64,000 nucleotides of DNA. It comes from Azospirillum sp. TSH64 (GTDB taxonomy: Bacteria; Pseudomonadota; Alphaproteobacteria; Azospirillales; Azospirillaceae). Where the stretch lies: positions 1,978,047-2,042,046 of the forward strand of contig NZ_LGQW01000015.1 in the NCBI RefSeq assembly GCF_003116035.1. Reading direction: 5' to 3'. The translations under genes were made by a program, and so were the position numbers. The notes beneath the pieces were generated by a model. The model was not told the DNA's origin and made no database searches. It worked only from the letters and a program-made list of their open reading frames with translations. Below are positions 55,835-64,000 of this stretch, piece by piece (the first letter of the stretch is position 1; every line of letters starts with the position of its first letter).

Positions 55835-56640
55835 GCGTGCTGAGCTTCCGTCTGAAAGGCCCGCTGACCGGCCGCATCGACGCCTCCCCCCTGCTGCCGC
55901 ACCGGCTGGCGGAGCTGAGTTTGGCGGAGATCGCCGGGCTGCCGTTGCGTCTCGGCCGGGGCCATGTCGCGGTGGGCGATGTGTTCGACCTGTCGGGCAG
56001 CCCCGGTGACACCGTCGAACTGGAGGGCGACGGGCGGCTCGATTTCGTCGGGGCGGGGCTGGCCGGCGGCACCATCCGGGTCGCCGGACCGGTCGGCCAC
56101 CGCGCCGGCACCGGCATGAGCGGCGGCTCCCTGCTGGTGGAGGGGTCGGCAGGGCTGGCAGCGGGTGCCTCCATGCGCGGCGGCGAGTTGATCGTCCGGG
56201 GCGACGCCGGTAGCGAGCTGGGCGGCGCCCTCCCCGGCGAGCGGGCGGGGATGACCGGCGGGCGGATCCTGGTCCATGGCGCGTGCGGCGACCGCGCCGG
56301 CGCGCGCATGCGTCGCGGGCTGATCGCCGTCGGCGGCGATGCCGGCGCCTACGCCGCCCTGCACATGACTGCCGGCAGCCTGGTGATCGGAGGCAGGCCG
56401 GGTGTCTTCACTGGCCATGGCATGCGAAACGGCACCATCCTGTTCCGCGGCGAGATCGATCCGCTGCCGGGGTTCGCCGATTGCGGCCTCAACCGGCTGC
56501 CTTTCCTGTCGCTTCTGGACAATCACCTGTCAGGGCTTAACGAAGCGCCGCCCACCTGCCGGGGCCTGACCGGACAGGTACGTCGCTGGCTGGGCGACCG
56601 TGGATTCGGTGGGCGCGGCGAGATTCTGGCCTGCCTGTGA
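55831..56640 (+). CDS. fhcC: Formyltransferase/hydrolase complex subunit C
   Basis: 269 residues. The middle consists of glycine-rich beta-helix repeats of about 20 residues (GTGMSGGSLLVEGSAG, GASMRGGELIVRGDAG, GARMRRGLIAVGGDAG), as in formylmethanofuran dehydrogenase subunit C and the glutamate synthase C-terminal domain. It scaffolds the Fhc complex. Last gene of fhcBADC. Confidence 0.94.
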   Translation: MSVLSFRLKGPLTGRIDASPLLPHRLAELSLAEIAGLPLRLGRGHVAVGDVFDLSGSPGDTVELEGDGRLDFVGAGLAGGTIRVAGPVGHRAGTGMSGGSLLVEGSAGLAAGASMRGGELIVRGDAGSELGGALPGERAGMTGGRILVHGACGDRAGARMRRGLIAVGGDAGAYAALHMTAGSLVIGGRPGVFTGHGMRNGTILFRGEIDPLPGFADCGLNRLPFLSLLDNHLSGLNEAPPTCRGLTGQVRRWLGDRGFGGRGEILACL

Positions 56641-57005
56641 AGGCTCGCTCGCCGATGGTCGGCAAGCGGCGGCAGTCCACGCCAAGAGGGGCTACCTCAT
56701 AGAGAGTGAGTGGTTGCTCCGCCGGACGGTGCTATTGTTCGTTTCACCGGATTATTTGCATGAAAAACAATCCCGACTCGGTCAACGTCGCGCTCCTTCA
56801 AGGATTATGTCCGCTTTGTTCAATGTCGCAGGGCCCCGACCTGCGTAGGCTGCTTGTCATAAAAACTTGATGGTGCGCAAAGGGATCGATCCCCGCCCAT
56901 CCGAACGCGGCCGCCACTGCAAACAAGGCCGCGGGTAAACAGCGTGTTCGCCGACCATTCGCGACCCACGATACGAACAGGAAAGCGGAAGAGGGGCACG
57001 GGACA
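56641..57005. promoter_or_regulatory. Intergenic region fhcC to regulator
   Basis: 365 bases without a convincing gene. The middle is AT-richer (GTTTCACCGGATTATTTGCA) and may hold the promoter of the downstream regulator. TGTCGCAGG at 56824 is a partial match to the TGTCGCAAA box. No clear terminator for the fhc operon was found. Confidence 0.5.
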
Positions 57006-58037
57006 ATGAAGTGCAGCGAGCAGCAATCCGGCGTTTCCCAGGCCGACACGGTCGGTTTTCTCCTGGTTCCCGATTTTTCCATGATCGCGTTCACCGCGGC
57101 GGTTGAGCCTCTCCGCCTCGCCAATCACATCAGCGGAAAGGAGTTGTATCGCTGGGTGCTGCTCTCGCCGACCGGCGGCGTTCAGCGGGCCAGCAACGGC
57201 ATCGGCATCTGCGTCGACCATGCCATCGCAGACGCCATCGCCGACTGCCCGCCGTTGTCCACGGTGATGGTGTGCAGCGGCATCGGCGGCCACTGGTACG
57301 AGGATCGGGCGATGTTCTCATGGATGCGGCGTTCGGCCGCCCAGGGAATCGCCTTCGGCGCCCTCTGTACCGCCAGCCACATCCTGGCCCGCGCCGGCCT
57401 GCTGAACGGCTACCGCTGCACCATCCATTGGGAGAACATGGCCGGCTTCGCCGAAACCTTCCCGGAGATCGAAGCGACGGGCGAGCTGTTCACCATCGAC
57501 CGCAACCGCTTCACCTGCGCGGGCGGCACCGCCGCCACCGACATGATGCTGCACCTGATCGCCGCCCGCCATGGCGAGAAGCTGGCGATGGACATCGCCG
57601 AGCAGCTTCTGCACACCAAGATCCGCGCGGGCAGCATCCGCCAGCAGGAAGAACTGCAAGCCAATCCGGTGCTTGACCACGAGGATCTCCACGCCGCGGT
57701 GGCGGTGATGCAGGCCAACATCGAGGAACCGCTCGATCTGCTGACGCTTGCCGCGGAACTCGGCCAATCCCGCCGTAATCTGGAACGGCTGTTCCGCAAA
57801 TACATGAACTGCTCGCCGGCCAAATACTATCTCGGCCTCCGGATGAAGCGGGCGCGGCAGCTGCTGTGCCAGACCCGCATGTCGGTGATGGAGGTGTCGA
57901 TCAGCTGCGGCTTCATCTCCGCCACCCATTTCAGCAAATGCTACCGCGACCATTTCGGCATCGCACCGCGCAGCGACCGGCAGAGCCAGCGGCACAGCCC
58001 GCTCGCCGCCGCGCATGAGTTCGCCGGACTGAGCTGA
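57006..58037 (+). CDS. GlxA-type AraC regulator near the fhc operon
   Basis: 343 residues: DJ-1/PfpI-like domain (VGFLLVPDFSMIAFTAAVEPL, FGALCTASHILARAGLL) and AraC domain (DLLTLAAELGQSRRNLERLFR, VMEVSISCGFISATHFSKCY). Paralogue of those at 17151 and 28773 but less similar to them than they are to each other. Lying between the fhc and cofactor-synthesis operons it may control the C1 module. Ligand unknown. Confidence 0.88.
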   Translation: MKCSEQQSGVSQADTVGFLLVPDFSMIAFTAAVEPLRLANHISGKELYRWVLLSPTGGVQRASNGIGICVDHAIADAIADCPPLSTVMVCSGIGGHWYEDRAMFSWMRRSAAQGIAFGALCTASHILARAGLLNGYRCTIHWENMAGFAETFPEIEATGELFTIDRNRFTCAGGTAATDMMLHLIAARHGEKLAMDIAEQLLHTKIRAGSIRQQEELQANPVLDHEDLHAAVAVMQANIEEPLDLLTLAAELGQSRRNLERLFRKYMNCSPAKYYLGLRMKRARQLLCQTRMSVMEVSISCGFISATHFSKCYRDHFGIAPRSDRQSQRHSPLAAAHEFAGLS

Positions 58038-58228
58038 CACCGCAGCGGGGGCGGACGGTCAAGCGGGACCGGATCGGGGGGAACGGGCATGGGGCGGCGG
58101 AAATCGCCAGATTGCTGTCGCTTTCGAGCAGATGCAGCCCTCCGGATGTCGGTAAGGTACAAATGCGGCCCGCCCGACACCAGATCCACGCTCGGCCCCG
58201 CCGGACAACAGCCAGGAGGACGGCACCG

Positions 58229-58726
58229 ATGCTAGACGCGATTCTTTCCGCCCAATGCGCGCGTGGCCTGACCGCCGCCGGCTCCGGCCCGTCCACCATC
58301 CCCGCCGGCCTCTACGAGCTGTTCCTGGAAAACGTGGTCCTGCCTTGCCGGATCGGCGTCTTCGATTATGAGCGCGACGCGCCACAGCGGGTGCGCATCG
58401 ACCTGCTGCTGCAGGTGCGCCAGGACGGCGCCCAGTTCTCCGACGACATCGGCGACGTGCTCTCCTACGACGATCTGCTGTCCGGGCTGAAGCGGATCCT
58501 GATGGACGAGCACACCAACCTTGTCGAGATGCTGGCGGAAAAGATCGCCCGCATGTGCCTTGCCCACGGACAGGTGCAGTCGGCCCGTGTGTCGGTGGCG
58601 AAACTGGACATCTATGGCGGCGTCGCGGTGCCGGGCATCCGGCTGGAGCGGACGCGTGACCAGATGCCGGGCCAACCCCTGCCGGCGTCGCGCCGCCCGC
58701 TGGCGATGGCGGACCGGCGGATCTGA
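58229..58726 (+). CDS. FolB-like dihydroneopterin aldolase homologue
   Basis: 165 residues. LFLENVVLPCRIGVFDYERDAPQRVRIDLLL is the FolB N-terminus, and EMLAEKIARMCLAHGQVQSARVSVAKLD follows the catalytic region. AGGAGG precedes ATG 58229. It opens a plus-strand operon of H4MPT/methylofuran genes, so it probably forms the pterin alcohol for H4MPT rather than folate. A folate FolB elsewhere is expected. Confidence 0.85.
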   Translation: MLDAILSAQCARGLTAAGSGPSTIPAGLYELFLENVVLPCRIGVFDYERDAPQRVRIDLLLQVRQDGAQFSDDIGDVLSYDDLLSGLKRILMDEHTNLVEMLAEKIARMCLAHGQVQSARVSVAKLDIYGGVAVPGIRLERTRDQMPGQPLPASRRPLAMADRRI

Positions 58727-58730
58727 CCCG

Positions 58731-59432
58731 ATGACGGCCAACGCATCGCCAGAGGACGGATCCCCACCCCCCGCGGCGCGGCCCTGGGTGATCAAGATCG
58801 GCGGCAGCCTGTCCGACTGGCACCGGCTGGGAACCTGGCTGGACCTGATCGCCCGGCCCGGCCATCTCCATCCCGTGGTCATCGTGCCGGGTGGCGGTCC
58901 CTTCGCCGACGCCGTGCGCGATGCCCAGGACAATTGGCGCTTCGACGACCGGCTCGCCCACCGCATGGCCCTGCTGGCGATGGAGCAGTTCGGGCTGATG
59001 CTGCACGGCATATGCCCGACCCTGCACACTGCGGCGACGCGCGAGCGGTTGCGCTCGCTGATCCGGGCGCGGATGCCGGCGGTGTGGCTGCCGTCCGCCA
59101 TGGCGCTCGACCAGCCCGAGATTGCCGAAAGCTGGGAGGTCACCTCCGACAGCCTCGCGGCATGGCTGGCGGTGGAACTGGACGCGGCGGCGCTGGTGCT
59201 GGTCAAGTCGGGGCCCTGCCCCTGTGCGGCGACCGACGCGGCGTCGCTCGCCCGCGACGGGCTGGTCGATGCCGCTTTCCCGCTCTGGCGCGCCCGCTTC
59301 GCCGGCGAGAGCTGGTGCATCCATCGCGACAACCACCTTCTGATGGAGGAGGCGCTGGCGGGCCGCGCCGCTCCCGGCTGCGCCCTGCTGCGCTGCCCGG
59401 AGGTCGAACCCCTGCCCAGCGTGCGGGCATGA
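58731..59432 (+). CDS. Amino-acid-kinase-fold protein, MfnE-like
   Basis: 233 residues, kinase-fold motifs VIKIGGSLSDW and VVIVPGGGPFADAVRDAQ. The archaeal MfnE phosphorylates the aminomethylfuran phosphate in methanofuran synthesis; this protein is the likely bacterial counterpart because mfnB lies in the same operon. It lies four bases after the FolB-like gene and overlaps the next (ATGA). Confidence 0.8.
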   Translation: MTANASPEDGSPPPAARPWVIKIGGSLSDWHRLGTWLDLIARPGHLHPVVIVPGGGPFADAVRDAQDNWRFDDRLAHRMALLAMEQFGLMLHGICPTLHTAATRERLRSLIRARMPAVWLPSAMALDQPEIAESWEVTSDSLAAWLAVELDAAALVLVKSGPCPCAATDAASLARDGLVDAAFPLWRARFAGESWCIHRDNHLLMEEALAGRAAPGCALLRCPEVEPLPSVRA

Positions 59433-59998
59433 ACAGCCTCGCTCCTCCGCCGGCGCCGCCGCGGCTGGCCTGGGCGCTGACCGGGTCGGGCCATTACATC
59501 AAGGAGACGCTGGACCTGATGGCGCGGCTGGCGCCGCTCGACGTCTTCCTCAGCAAGGCAGCCGAGGAGGTCATGCGGATGTACCGCCGCCGCGACGGCA
59601 ACTTTCCTCCCGGCACCCGCCTGTTCCGCGACCGGGCTGCCAGCGCCCCGCAGATCGGACGGTTCTATTTCGGCGAATACCACACGCTGGTGGTGGGGCC
59701 GGCGACCTCCAACACAGTCGCCAAATGCGTGCAGGGGATTTCCGACACGCTGCCGACCAACGCCTTCGCCCAGGCCGGCAAATGCCGGGTGCCCTGCATC
59801 GTCTTCGCCTGCGACACCGCGCCGGAAATGATGACCGAGGCGCCGCACGGCATGGTGCCGGTCTATCCCCGGCGCATCGACCTGGAGAATGTCGAACGGC
59901 TGCGCGGATTCGAGGCGACCACCGTCGTCGAAACCGTTCCCGACCTCGAATCCGCGCTGAAGGCGCGCCTTGAATGTCTGACCACCTCGTCTTCGTGA
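59429..59998 (+). CDS. Flavoprotein, DmrB-like dihydromethanopterin reductase candidate
   Basis: 189 residues of the flavoprotein (AfpA/DmrB) family: LAWALTGSGHYIKETLDLMA, VGPATSNTVAKCVQGISDTL, CDTAPEMMTEAPHG. Members from Burkholderia and Methanosarcina reduce dihydromethanopterin to H4MPT. No DHFR-like DmrA is in the window, so this would be the last step of cofactor synthesis. Substrate not proven. Its end overlaps the next gene by 25 bases. Confidence 0.82.
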   Translation: MNSLAPPPAPPRLAWALTGSGHYIKETLDLMARLAPLDVFLSKAAEEVMRMYRRRDGNFPPGTRLFRDRAASAPQIGRFYFGEYHTLVVGPATSNTVAKCVQGISDTLPTNAFAQAGKCRVPCIVFACDTAPEMMTEAPHGMVPVYPRRIDLENVERLRGFEATTVVETVPDLESALKARLECLTTSSS

Positions 59999-61398
59999 CC
60001 GGAAAGCTGGCGGAGCCGCGCCTGCGGGCGATGCTCGACGGGATGGCGCCCGCCCCCTTCCGCTTCGACGTGGTGCAGATCGGCGTCAGCGTCGCCGCGC
60101 TGATGACCGAGGAGCTGATCAGGCGCCGCCTGCCGCCCCCGCCCCCCGGCGCGCGCGTGCTCCTGCCCGGCCGGACGCGCTGCGATCTGGCGGCATTGTC
60201 CGCTCATTTCGGCGTCGCCTTCGAACGCGGGCCGGAGGAGCTGCGCGACATTCCCGCCTATCTCGGCGGGAGGGCGGCGCAGGCCGACCTGAGCGCCCAT
60301 GCGGTGACGATCTTCGCCGAGATCGTCGACGCTCCCCGCCGTTCCGTCGACACTCTGCTGGAGACCGCCGCAAGGCTGCGCCGCGACGGCGCCGACGTCA
60401 TCGATCTGGGCTGCCAGCCGGGTGAACGGTTCGAGGGGCTGGAGACCGCCGTTTCCGCCCTGGTCGCCGCCGGCCACAGCGTCAGCGTCGACAGCGCCGA
60501 CCCCGACGAGCTGCTGCGCGGGGCGGCGGCCGGCGCCTCGTACCTGCTCAGCCTCAGCGAGGACACGCTGTGGGTGCTGGACCGGACGGACGCCACCCCG
60601 ATCCTGGTCCCGGCCAAGCCGCGCGACCTGGAGTCGCTGTGCCGCGCCGTCGACCGCCTGCGGGCCGCCGGCCGGCGTTTCCTGGCCGACCCGGTGCTCG
60701 ACCCCATCCATTACGGCTTCACGGAGTCGGTGGTGCGCTATCACGAGCTGCGCCGGCGCTATCCCGACATCGGGATGCTGATGGGCATCGGCAACCTGAC
60801 CGAACTGACCGACGCCGACACCACGGGCACGACGGCGCTGCTGATGGGCATGGTGTCGGAACTGTCGATAAACGCCGTCCTCACCCTTCAGGTCAGCCCG
60901 CATGCCCGCACCGCGGTGCGCGAGGCCGACCGGGCGCGGCGGATCATGCATGCCGCATCGGAAAGCGGCAGCCTGCCGAAGGGCATCGACGACGGGCTGA
61001 TGGCCCTGCGCGACCGCCGCCCCTTCGCCGTCACGCCGGCGGAGATCGCGGAGACCGCCCGCAACATCCGCGACCCCTCCTTCCGGGTCGAGGTGGCGGA
61101 GGACGGGGTCCATGTCTACAACCGCGACGGCCACCATGTGGCGACCGACCCTTACCAGCTCTATCCCCTGCTCGGGCTGGCGGACGACGGCGGACATGCC
61201 TTCTACATGGGGGTGGAGTTGCAGAAGGCCTTCCTCGCCTGGCGGCTCGGCAAGCGCTACGTCCAGGATGAGGATCTCGCCTGGGGCTGCACGGTGGAGG
61301 CGATGCCGGAAGCGGAGGCGGGCAGCGACCCCCACGGCTTCAAGGCGGCGGGCACCACCTTGCAGGAGCGGCGGCGGGCCTGTGGAAAGGCATCATGA
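59974..61398 (+). CDS. Dihydropteroate-synthase-related protein of C1 clusters
   Basis: 474 residues. The middle third has a DHPS-like barrel (ADVIDLGCQPGERFEGLE, GHSVSVDSADPDELLRG, FLADPVLDPIHYGF, IGMLMGIGNLTELTDAD); the ends are specific to this family, including a DUF-type N-terminal domain (HLVFVTGKLAEPRLRAML). In H4MPT organisms it may couple the pterin to an aminobenzene moiety; the activity is not established. Confidence 0.85.
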   Translation: MSDHLVFVTGKLAEPRLRAMLDGMAPAPFRFDVVQIGVSVAALMTEELIRRRLPPPPPGARVLLPGRTRCDLAALSAHFGVAFERGPEELRDIPAYLGGRAAQADLSAHAVTIFAEIVDAPRRSVDTLLETAARLRRDGADVIDLGCQPGERFEGLETAVSALVAAGHSVSVDSADPDELLRGAAAGASYLLSLSEDTLWVLDRTDATPILVPAKPRDLESLCRAVDRLRAAGRRFLADPVLDPIHYGFTESVVRYHELRRRYPDIGMLMGIGNLTELTDADTTGTTALLMGMVSELSINAVLTLQVSPHARTAVREADRARRIMHAASESGSLPKGIDDGLMALRDRRPFAVTPAEIAETARNIRDPSFRVEVAEDGVHVYNRDGHHVATDPYQLYPLLGLADDGGHAFYMGVELQKAFLAWRLGKRYVQDEDLAWGCTVEAMPEAEAGSDPHGFKAAGTTLQERRRACGKAS

Positions 61399-62021
61399 TA
61401 CTCGAGACCATCGTCACCACGCTGGGCACCGACGGGACCCCGCACATCGCCCCCTTCGGGGTAACGCGGACCGCTGACGATCTGGTGATCGCGCCCTTCC
61501 GCCCGTCCGTCACGCTCAACGCGCTGGAAGCCACCGGCCGGGCCGTGATCAATTTCACCGACGATGCGCGTCTGTTCGCCGGCTGCCTGACCGGACGGCG
61601 GAACTGGCCGCTGGTGCCGGCAACCGCCATCGCCGGCGTGCGTCTGGCCGACAGCCTCGCCCACTGGGAGGTGGAGGTGGTCCGGGTCGAGCCCGACCCT
61701 GTGCGCCCGCGCTTCCATTGCCGGACCGTCCTTCGGGAGGCGCATCGCCCCTTCGAGGGCCACAACCGTGCCGCCGCCGCCGTGATCGAGGCGGCGATCC
61801 TGTGCAGCCGGTTGCACATGCTTCCCTGGGAGAAGGTGGAGCGGGAGATGGCCTACCTTGCCGTCGCCGTCGAGAAGACCGCCGGAGCCCGCGAGCGGGA
61901 GGCCTGGGGCTGGCTGTCCGACCGCGTGGCGGCCTTCAGGTCCGAAAGTCTCGCCGCGGCGGAGCCGCCCGCCGCCGGCCCCGCTGCGGACCATATGGCC
62001 AAACCACAGGTGCTCTCATGA
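61395..62021 (+). CDS. DUF447 family protein
   Basis: 208 residues, flavin-reductase-like split-barrel (ETIVTTLGTDGTPHIAPFGV, ATGRAVINFTDDARLFAGCL, EGHNRAAAAVIEAAILCSRL). DUF447 proteins occur with H4MPT genes in archaea and methylotrophs; function unknown. ATGA overlaps on both sides hold it in the operon. Confidence 0.87.
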   Translation: MILETIVTTLGTDGTPHIAPFGVTRTADDLVIAPFRPSVTLNALEATGRAVINFTDDARLFAGCLTGRRNWPLVPATAIAGVRLADSLAHWEVEVVRVEPDPVRPRFHCRTVLREAHRPFEGHNRAAAAVIEAAILCSRLHMLPWEKVEREMAYLAVAVEKTAGAREREAWGWLSDRVAAFRSESLAAAEPPAAGPAADHMAKPQVLS

Positions 62022-62719
62022 TCCGCATGCTCGCCAGCGTGACCAATCCCGTGGAAGCCGGTATCGCCGTGACGGCTGGCGCCGACCTGATCGATCTGAA
62101 GAACCCGGGCGACGGCGCGCTGGGTGCGCTGCCAGTCGGCATCATCGAGGCCTGCCTGCGAACGGTCGATGGACGCAGGCCGGTCAGCGCCACCATCGGC
62201 GATTTGGCCATGGACCCGGCAACCATAACGGCGGCGGTTTCCCGGACGGCGGCCACCGGTGTCGACATCGTGAAGATGGGCATCGGCGCCGGGGGCGATC
62301 CGCTTGCCTGCATCGCCGCGGCAGCACGGGCGCGCGGCGCCACCGCCCTGGTCGGCGTCATCCTGGCCGACCTGACCGCCCCCACCCCCGAACTGGTCCG
62401 TGCCATGGCCGATGCCGGCTTCATCGGGGTGATGCTGGACACCGGCCTGAAGGATGGCCGCACCCTGCGCGATCATCTGTCGGCCGACGCGCTGGCCGCC
62501 TTCATCGGACAGGCGCGCGGGGCCGGAGTGCTGGCCGGGCTGGCGGGGTCGCTCAGGCTTGCTGACATCGGCCCTCTGGCAGCGCTCCGCCCGTCGATCC
62601 TGGGATTCCGCGGCGCGCTTTGCCAGGGCGGCGCGCGGCGCGACGCCATCGACCCGGACAGGATCGCCGAGGTCGTCGGAAGCGTGCGCAATGCGGTTGC
62701 ACCGAGCGAGTGCCTCTGA
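62018..62719 (+). CDS. mfnB: (5-formylfuran-3-yl)methyl phosphate synthase, MfnB-like
   Basis: 233-residue TIM barrel (MLASVTNPVEAGIAVTAGAD, IDLKNPGDGALGALP, VDIVKMGIGAGGD). MfnB joins two glyceraldehyde-3-phosphates into the furan ring of methanofuran. It is strong evidence that the organism makes methylofuran. Last gene of the operon; about 150 bases follow before the MFS gene. Confidence 0.9.
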   Translation: MIRMLASVTNPVEAGIAVTAGADLIDLKNPGDGALGALPVGIIEACLRTVDGRRPVSATIGDLAMDPATITAAVSRTAATGVDIVKMGIGAGGDPLACIAAAARARGATALVGVILADLTAPTPELVRAMADAGFIGVMLDTGLKDGRTLRDHLSADALAAFIGQARGAGVLAGLAGSLRLADIGPLAALRPSILGFRGALCQGGARRDAIDPDRIAEVVGSVRNAVAPSECL

Positions 62720-62871
62720 CATCCGAACGTCTGCTCCGGATTTGCTGTTTTCTTGCCGCCCGTAACGGGTCCCCACGGTCGCTGGGGAGGGTTGCAGCGT
62801 GGGCGGGTTGACCCTGCGGGCAACCAATGGTCGATTGCTTGGCCCCGCCAACAAAGCCGTTCAGGTTGTTC

Positions 62872-64000
62872 ATGACCATCGAAAGCGCCGCCGGCCGATC
62901 CGCCGATACTCCCAGCGGCGGCCCGGCGGCCACCCGGCCCGAATCCCATCGGACGGAGAAGGCCCGGACGCAACAAGCCGAGGCGAAGACTCCGGCGCTG
63001 CATAATCCGCTATTGGTCGCCGTCACCCTCGTGCTGGTGGCGCTGAACCTGCGGCCGGCGCTGTCGAGCCTTGCGCCGGTGATGGGCGATGTGGTGCGCG
63101 ATGCCGGCCTGAGTTCCGGGCAGGCCGGGCTGCTGACGACCTCGCCCGTGCTTTGCCTCGGCCTGTTCGGGGTGATCGCCCCGCGTCTGGCCCAGCGCTT
63201 CGGCACGGAGCGGACGATTTTCTTCACCCTGCTGATCCTGGGCTTCGGCGTCGCGCTGCGCGGGGTCGGTAATTTCGCGGCACTGTTCGCCGGGGCGACG
63301 CTGGCGGGTGCGGGGATCGGCATCATCGGCGTGCTTCTGCCGGCCGTGGTGAAGCGCGACTTCCCCCGCAAGATCAGCCTGATGATGGGGGTCTACACCA
63401 TGGCGCTCTGCGCCGGGGCGGCGATTGCCGCAGGGGCGACGGTGCCGCTGGAGCGTGCGCTCGGGCAATGGACCGGCGCCCTGGCCTTCTGGGCGGTGCC
63501 AGCGGTGGTTGCGGCGATGGCCTGGCTGCCGCTGACCCGTGGACGCCAGAGCGAGGCCGGCCCCACAAGCGCATCGGTGCGCGGCCTGTGGAGCAACCGC
63601 TTGGCCTGGCAGATCACCCTGTTCATGGGGCTGCAATCGGCTTTGGCCTACATCGTGCTCGGCTGGATGGCGCCGATGCTGCGCGACCGCGGCTTCGACC
63701 CGACGACGGCCGGACTGATCGTTTCCGGCTCGGTCATGGTCCAGGTGGTGGCGGCGCTGGTCGCCCCCATGCTGGCGACCCGCACCCCGAGCCAGAGCCT
63801 CGCCGCCGTCTCCATGCTCGGTTGCAGCCTCATCGGCATGGTCGGCTGCCTCTACGCTCCGCTCTGGACCATCGCGCTGTGGGCGGCGATCCTCGGCATC
63901 GGCCAGGGCGGGGCCTTCGCCGTCGCGCTGACCCTGATCGTGCTTCGCTCGCCCGACAGCCGCATCGCGTCGCACCTGTCGGGCATGTCGCAGAGCGTCG
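62872..64000 (+). CDS. MFS transporter, CynX/NimT-like, partial
   Basis: ATG 62872 opens a frame that runs off the right edge. After a polar N-terminus of about 45 residues come repeated membrane segments (NPLLVAVTLVLVALNLRPAL, GLSSGQAGLLTTSPVLCLGL) typical of the CynX/NimT/YycB group. Substrate unknown; at least nine helices are visible. Probably a separate transcription unit. Confidence 0.88.
   Translation, partial: MTIESAAGRSADTPSGGPAATRPESHRTEKARTQQAEAKTPALHNPLLVAVTLVLVALNLRPALSSLAPVMGDVVRDAGLSSGQAGLLTTSPVLCLGLFGVIAPRLAQRFGTERTIFFTLLILGFGVALRGVGNFAALFAGATLAGAGIGIIGVLLPAVVKRDFPRKISLMMGVYTMALCAGAAIAAGATVPLERALGQWTGALAFWAVPAVVAAMAWLPLTRGRQSEAGPTSASVRGLWSNRLAWQITLFMGLQSALAYIVLGWMAPMLRDRGFDPTTAGLIVSGSVMVQVVAALVAPMLATRTPSQSLAAVSMLGCSLIGMVGCLYAPLWTIALWAAILGIGQGGAFAVALTLIVLRSPDSRIASHLSGMSQSV

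Noticed and set aside
56820..57293. Minus-strand open frame overlapping the start of the regulator at 57006
   Set aside because: It overlaps a clear DJ-1/AraC-type gene and has no recognisable features.
1..64000. Formaldehyde dehydrogenase, choline oxidation genes, CRISPR arrays, insertion sequences, rRNA
   Set aside because: Looked for because of the context; none was found by reading both strands.

Overview
The window reads as chromosome or chromid DNA of an Azospirillum-like alphaproteobacterium. The evidence is very high GC, densely packed genes with ATGA stop/start overlaps, an Mrp antiporter of the fused MrpA/MrpB type, and sox, gbc, dgc and H4MPT-pathway genes of proteobacterial type. 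I see no insertion sequence, prophage, CRISPR array, rRNA or convincing tRNA.

Layout. (1) 1-5.8 kb, minus strand: a universal stress protein, a PtsN-like EIIA protein and the start of an Mrp Na+/H+ antiporter operon that leaves the window on the left. (2) 6.0-9.1 kb: a MASE1 histidine kinase/FixJ-type regulator pair and an unrecognised protein. (3) 9.1-17.0 kb, minus: sdaA, glyA and soxGADB read leftwards from soxB, facing a divergent GlxA/AraC-type regulator; then a YbaK-like deacylase, purU, a small open frame and an MFS carrier. (4) 21.5-25.7 kb: a solute-binding protein, then a minus-strand operon proX, a hybrid of a degenerate ProV-like ATPase with a chemoreceptor signalling domain, and a second fae paralogue. 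(5) 26.3-38.4 kb, plus: gbcAB, a GbdR-like regulator, dgcAB, etfAB and an intact betaine ABC ATPase/permease. (6) 38.5-41.8 kb: a GNAT protein, pabB and, convergently, a phosphorylcholine-phosphatase-like gene. (7) 42-62.7 kb: a nearly complete H4MPT/methylofuran C1 module: fae, mch, mtdB, beta-RFAP synthase, fhcBADC, three ATP-grasp ligases, HisA-like, CitG-like and hydantoinase-like proteins, and an operon of FolB-like, amino-acid-kinase-like, DmrB-like, DHPS-like, DUF447 and MfnB-like genes. (8) The right edge holds the start of another MFS carrier.

Together the genes describe one route. Phosphorylcholine is dephosphorylated and betaine is imported. Betaine is demethylated stepwise (GbcAB, DgcAB with ETF, SoxBDAG) to glycine, and the methyl groups leave as formaldehyde or methylene-THF. 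Glycine goes through GlyA and SdaA to pyruvate. Formaldehyde goes through Fae, MtdB, Mch and Fhc to formate, and PurU releases formate from formyl-THF. In pseudomonads the equivalent cluster carries a glutathione-independent formaldehyde dehydrogenase; here the H4MPT pathway seems to fill that place.

The most unusual item is the ATPase-chemoreceptor hybrid at 22912-24627, which keeps Walker A but has lost the Q-loop, signature, catalytic Glu and switch His. It sits in an operon with a betaine-binding protein and with a Fae paralogue that lacks the conserved active-site His. A 9-base motif, TGTCGCAAA, recurs upstream of gbcA, dgcA and the beta-RFAP/fhc operons and may tie the two halves of the region into one regulon.
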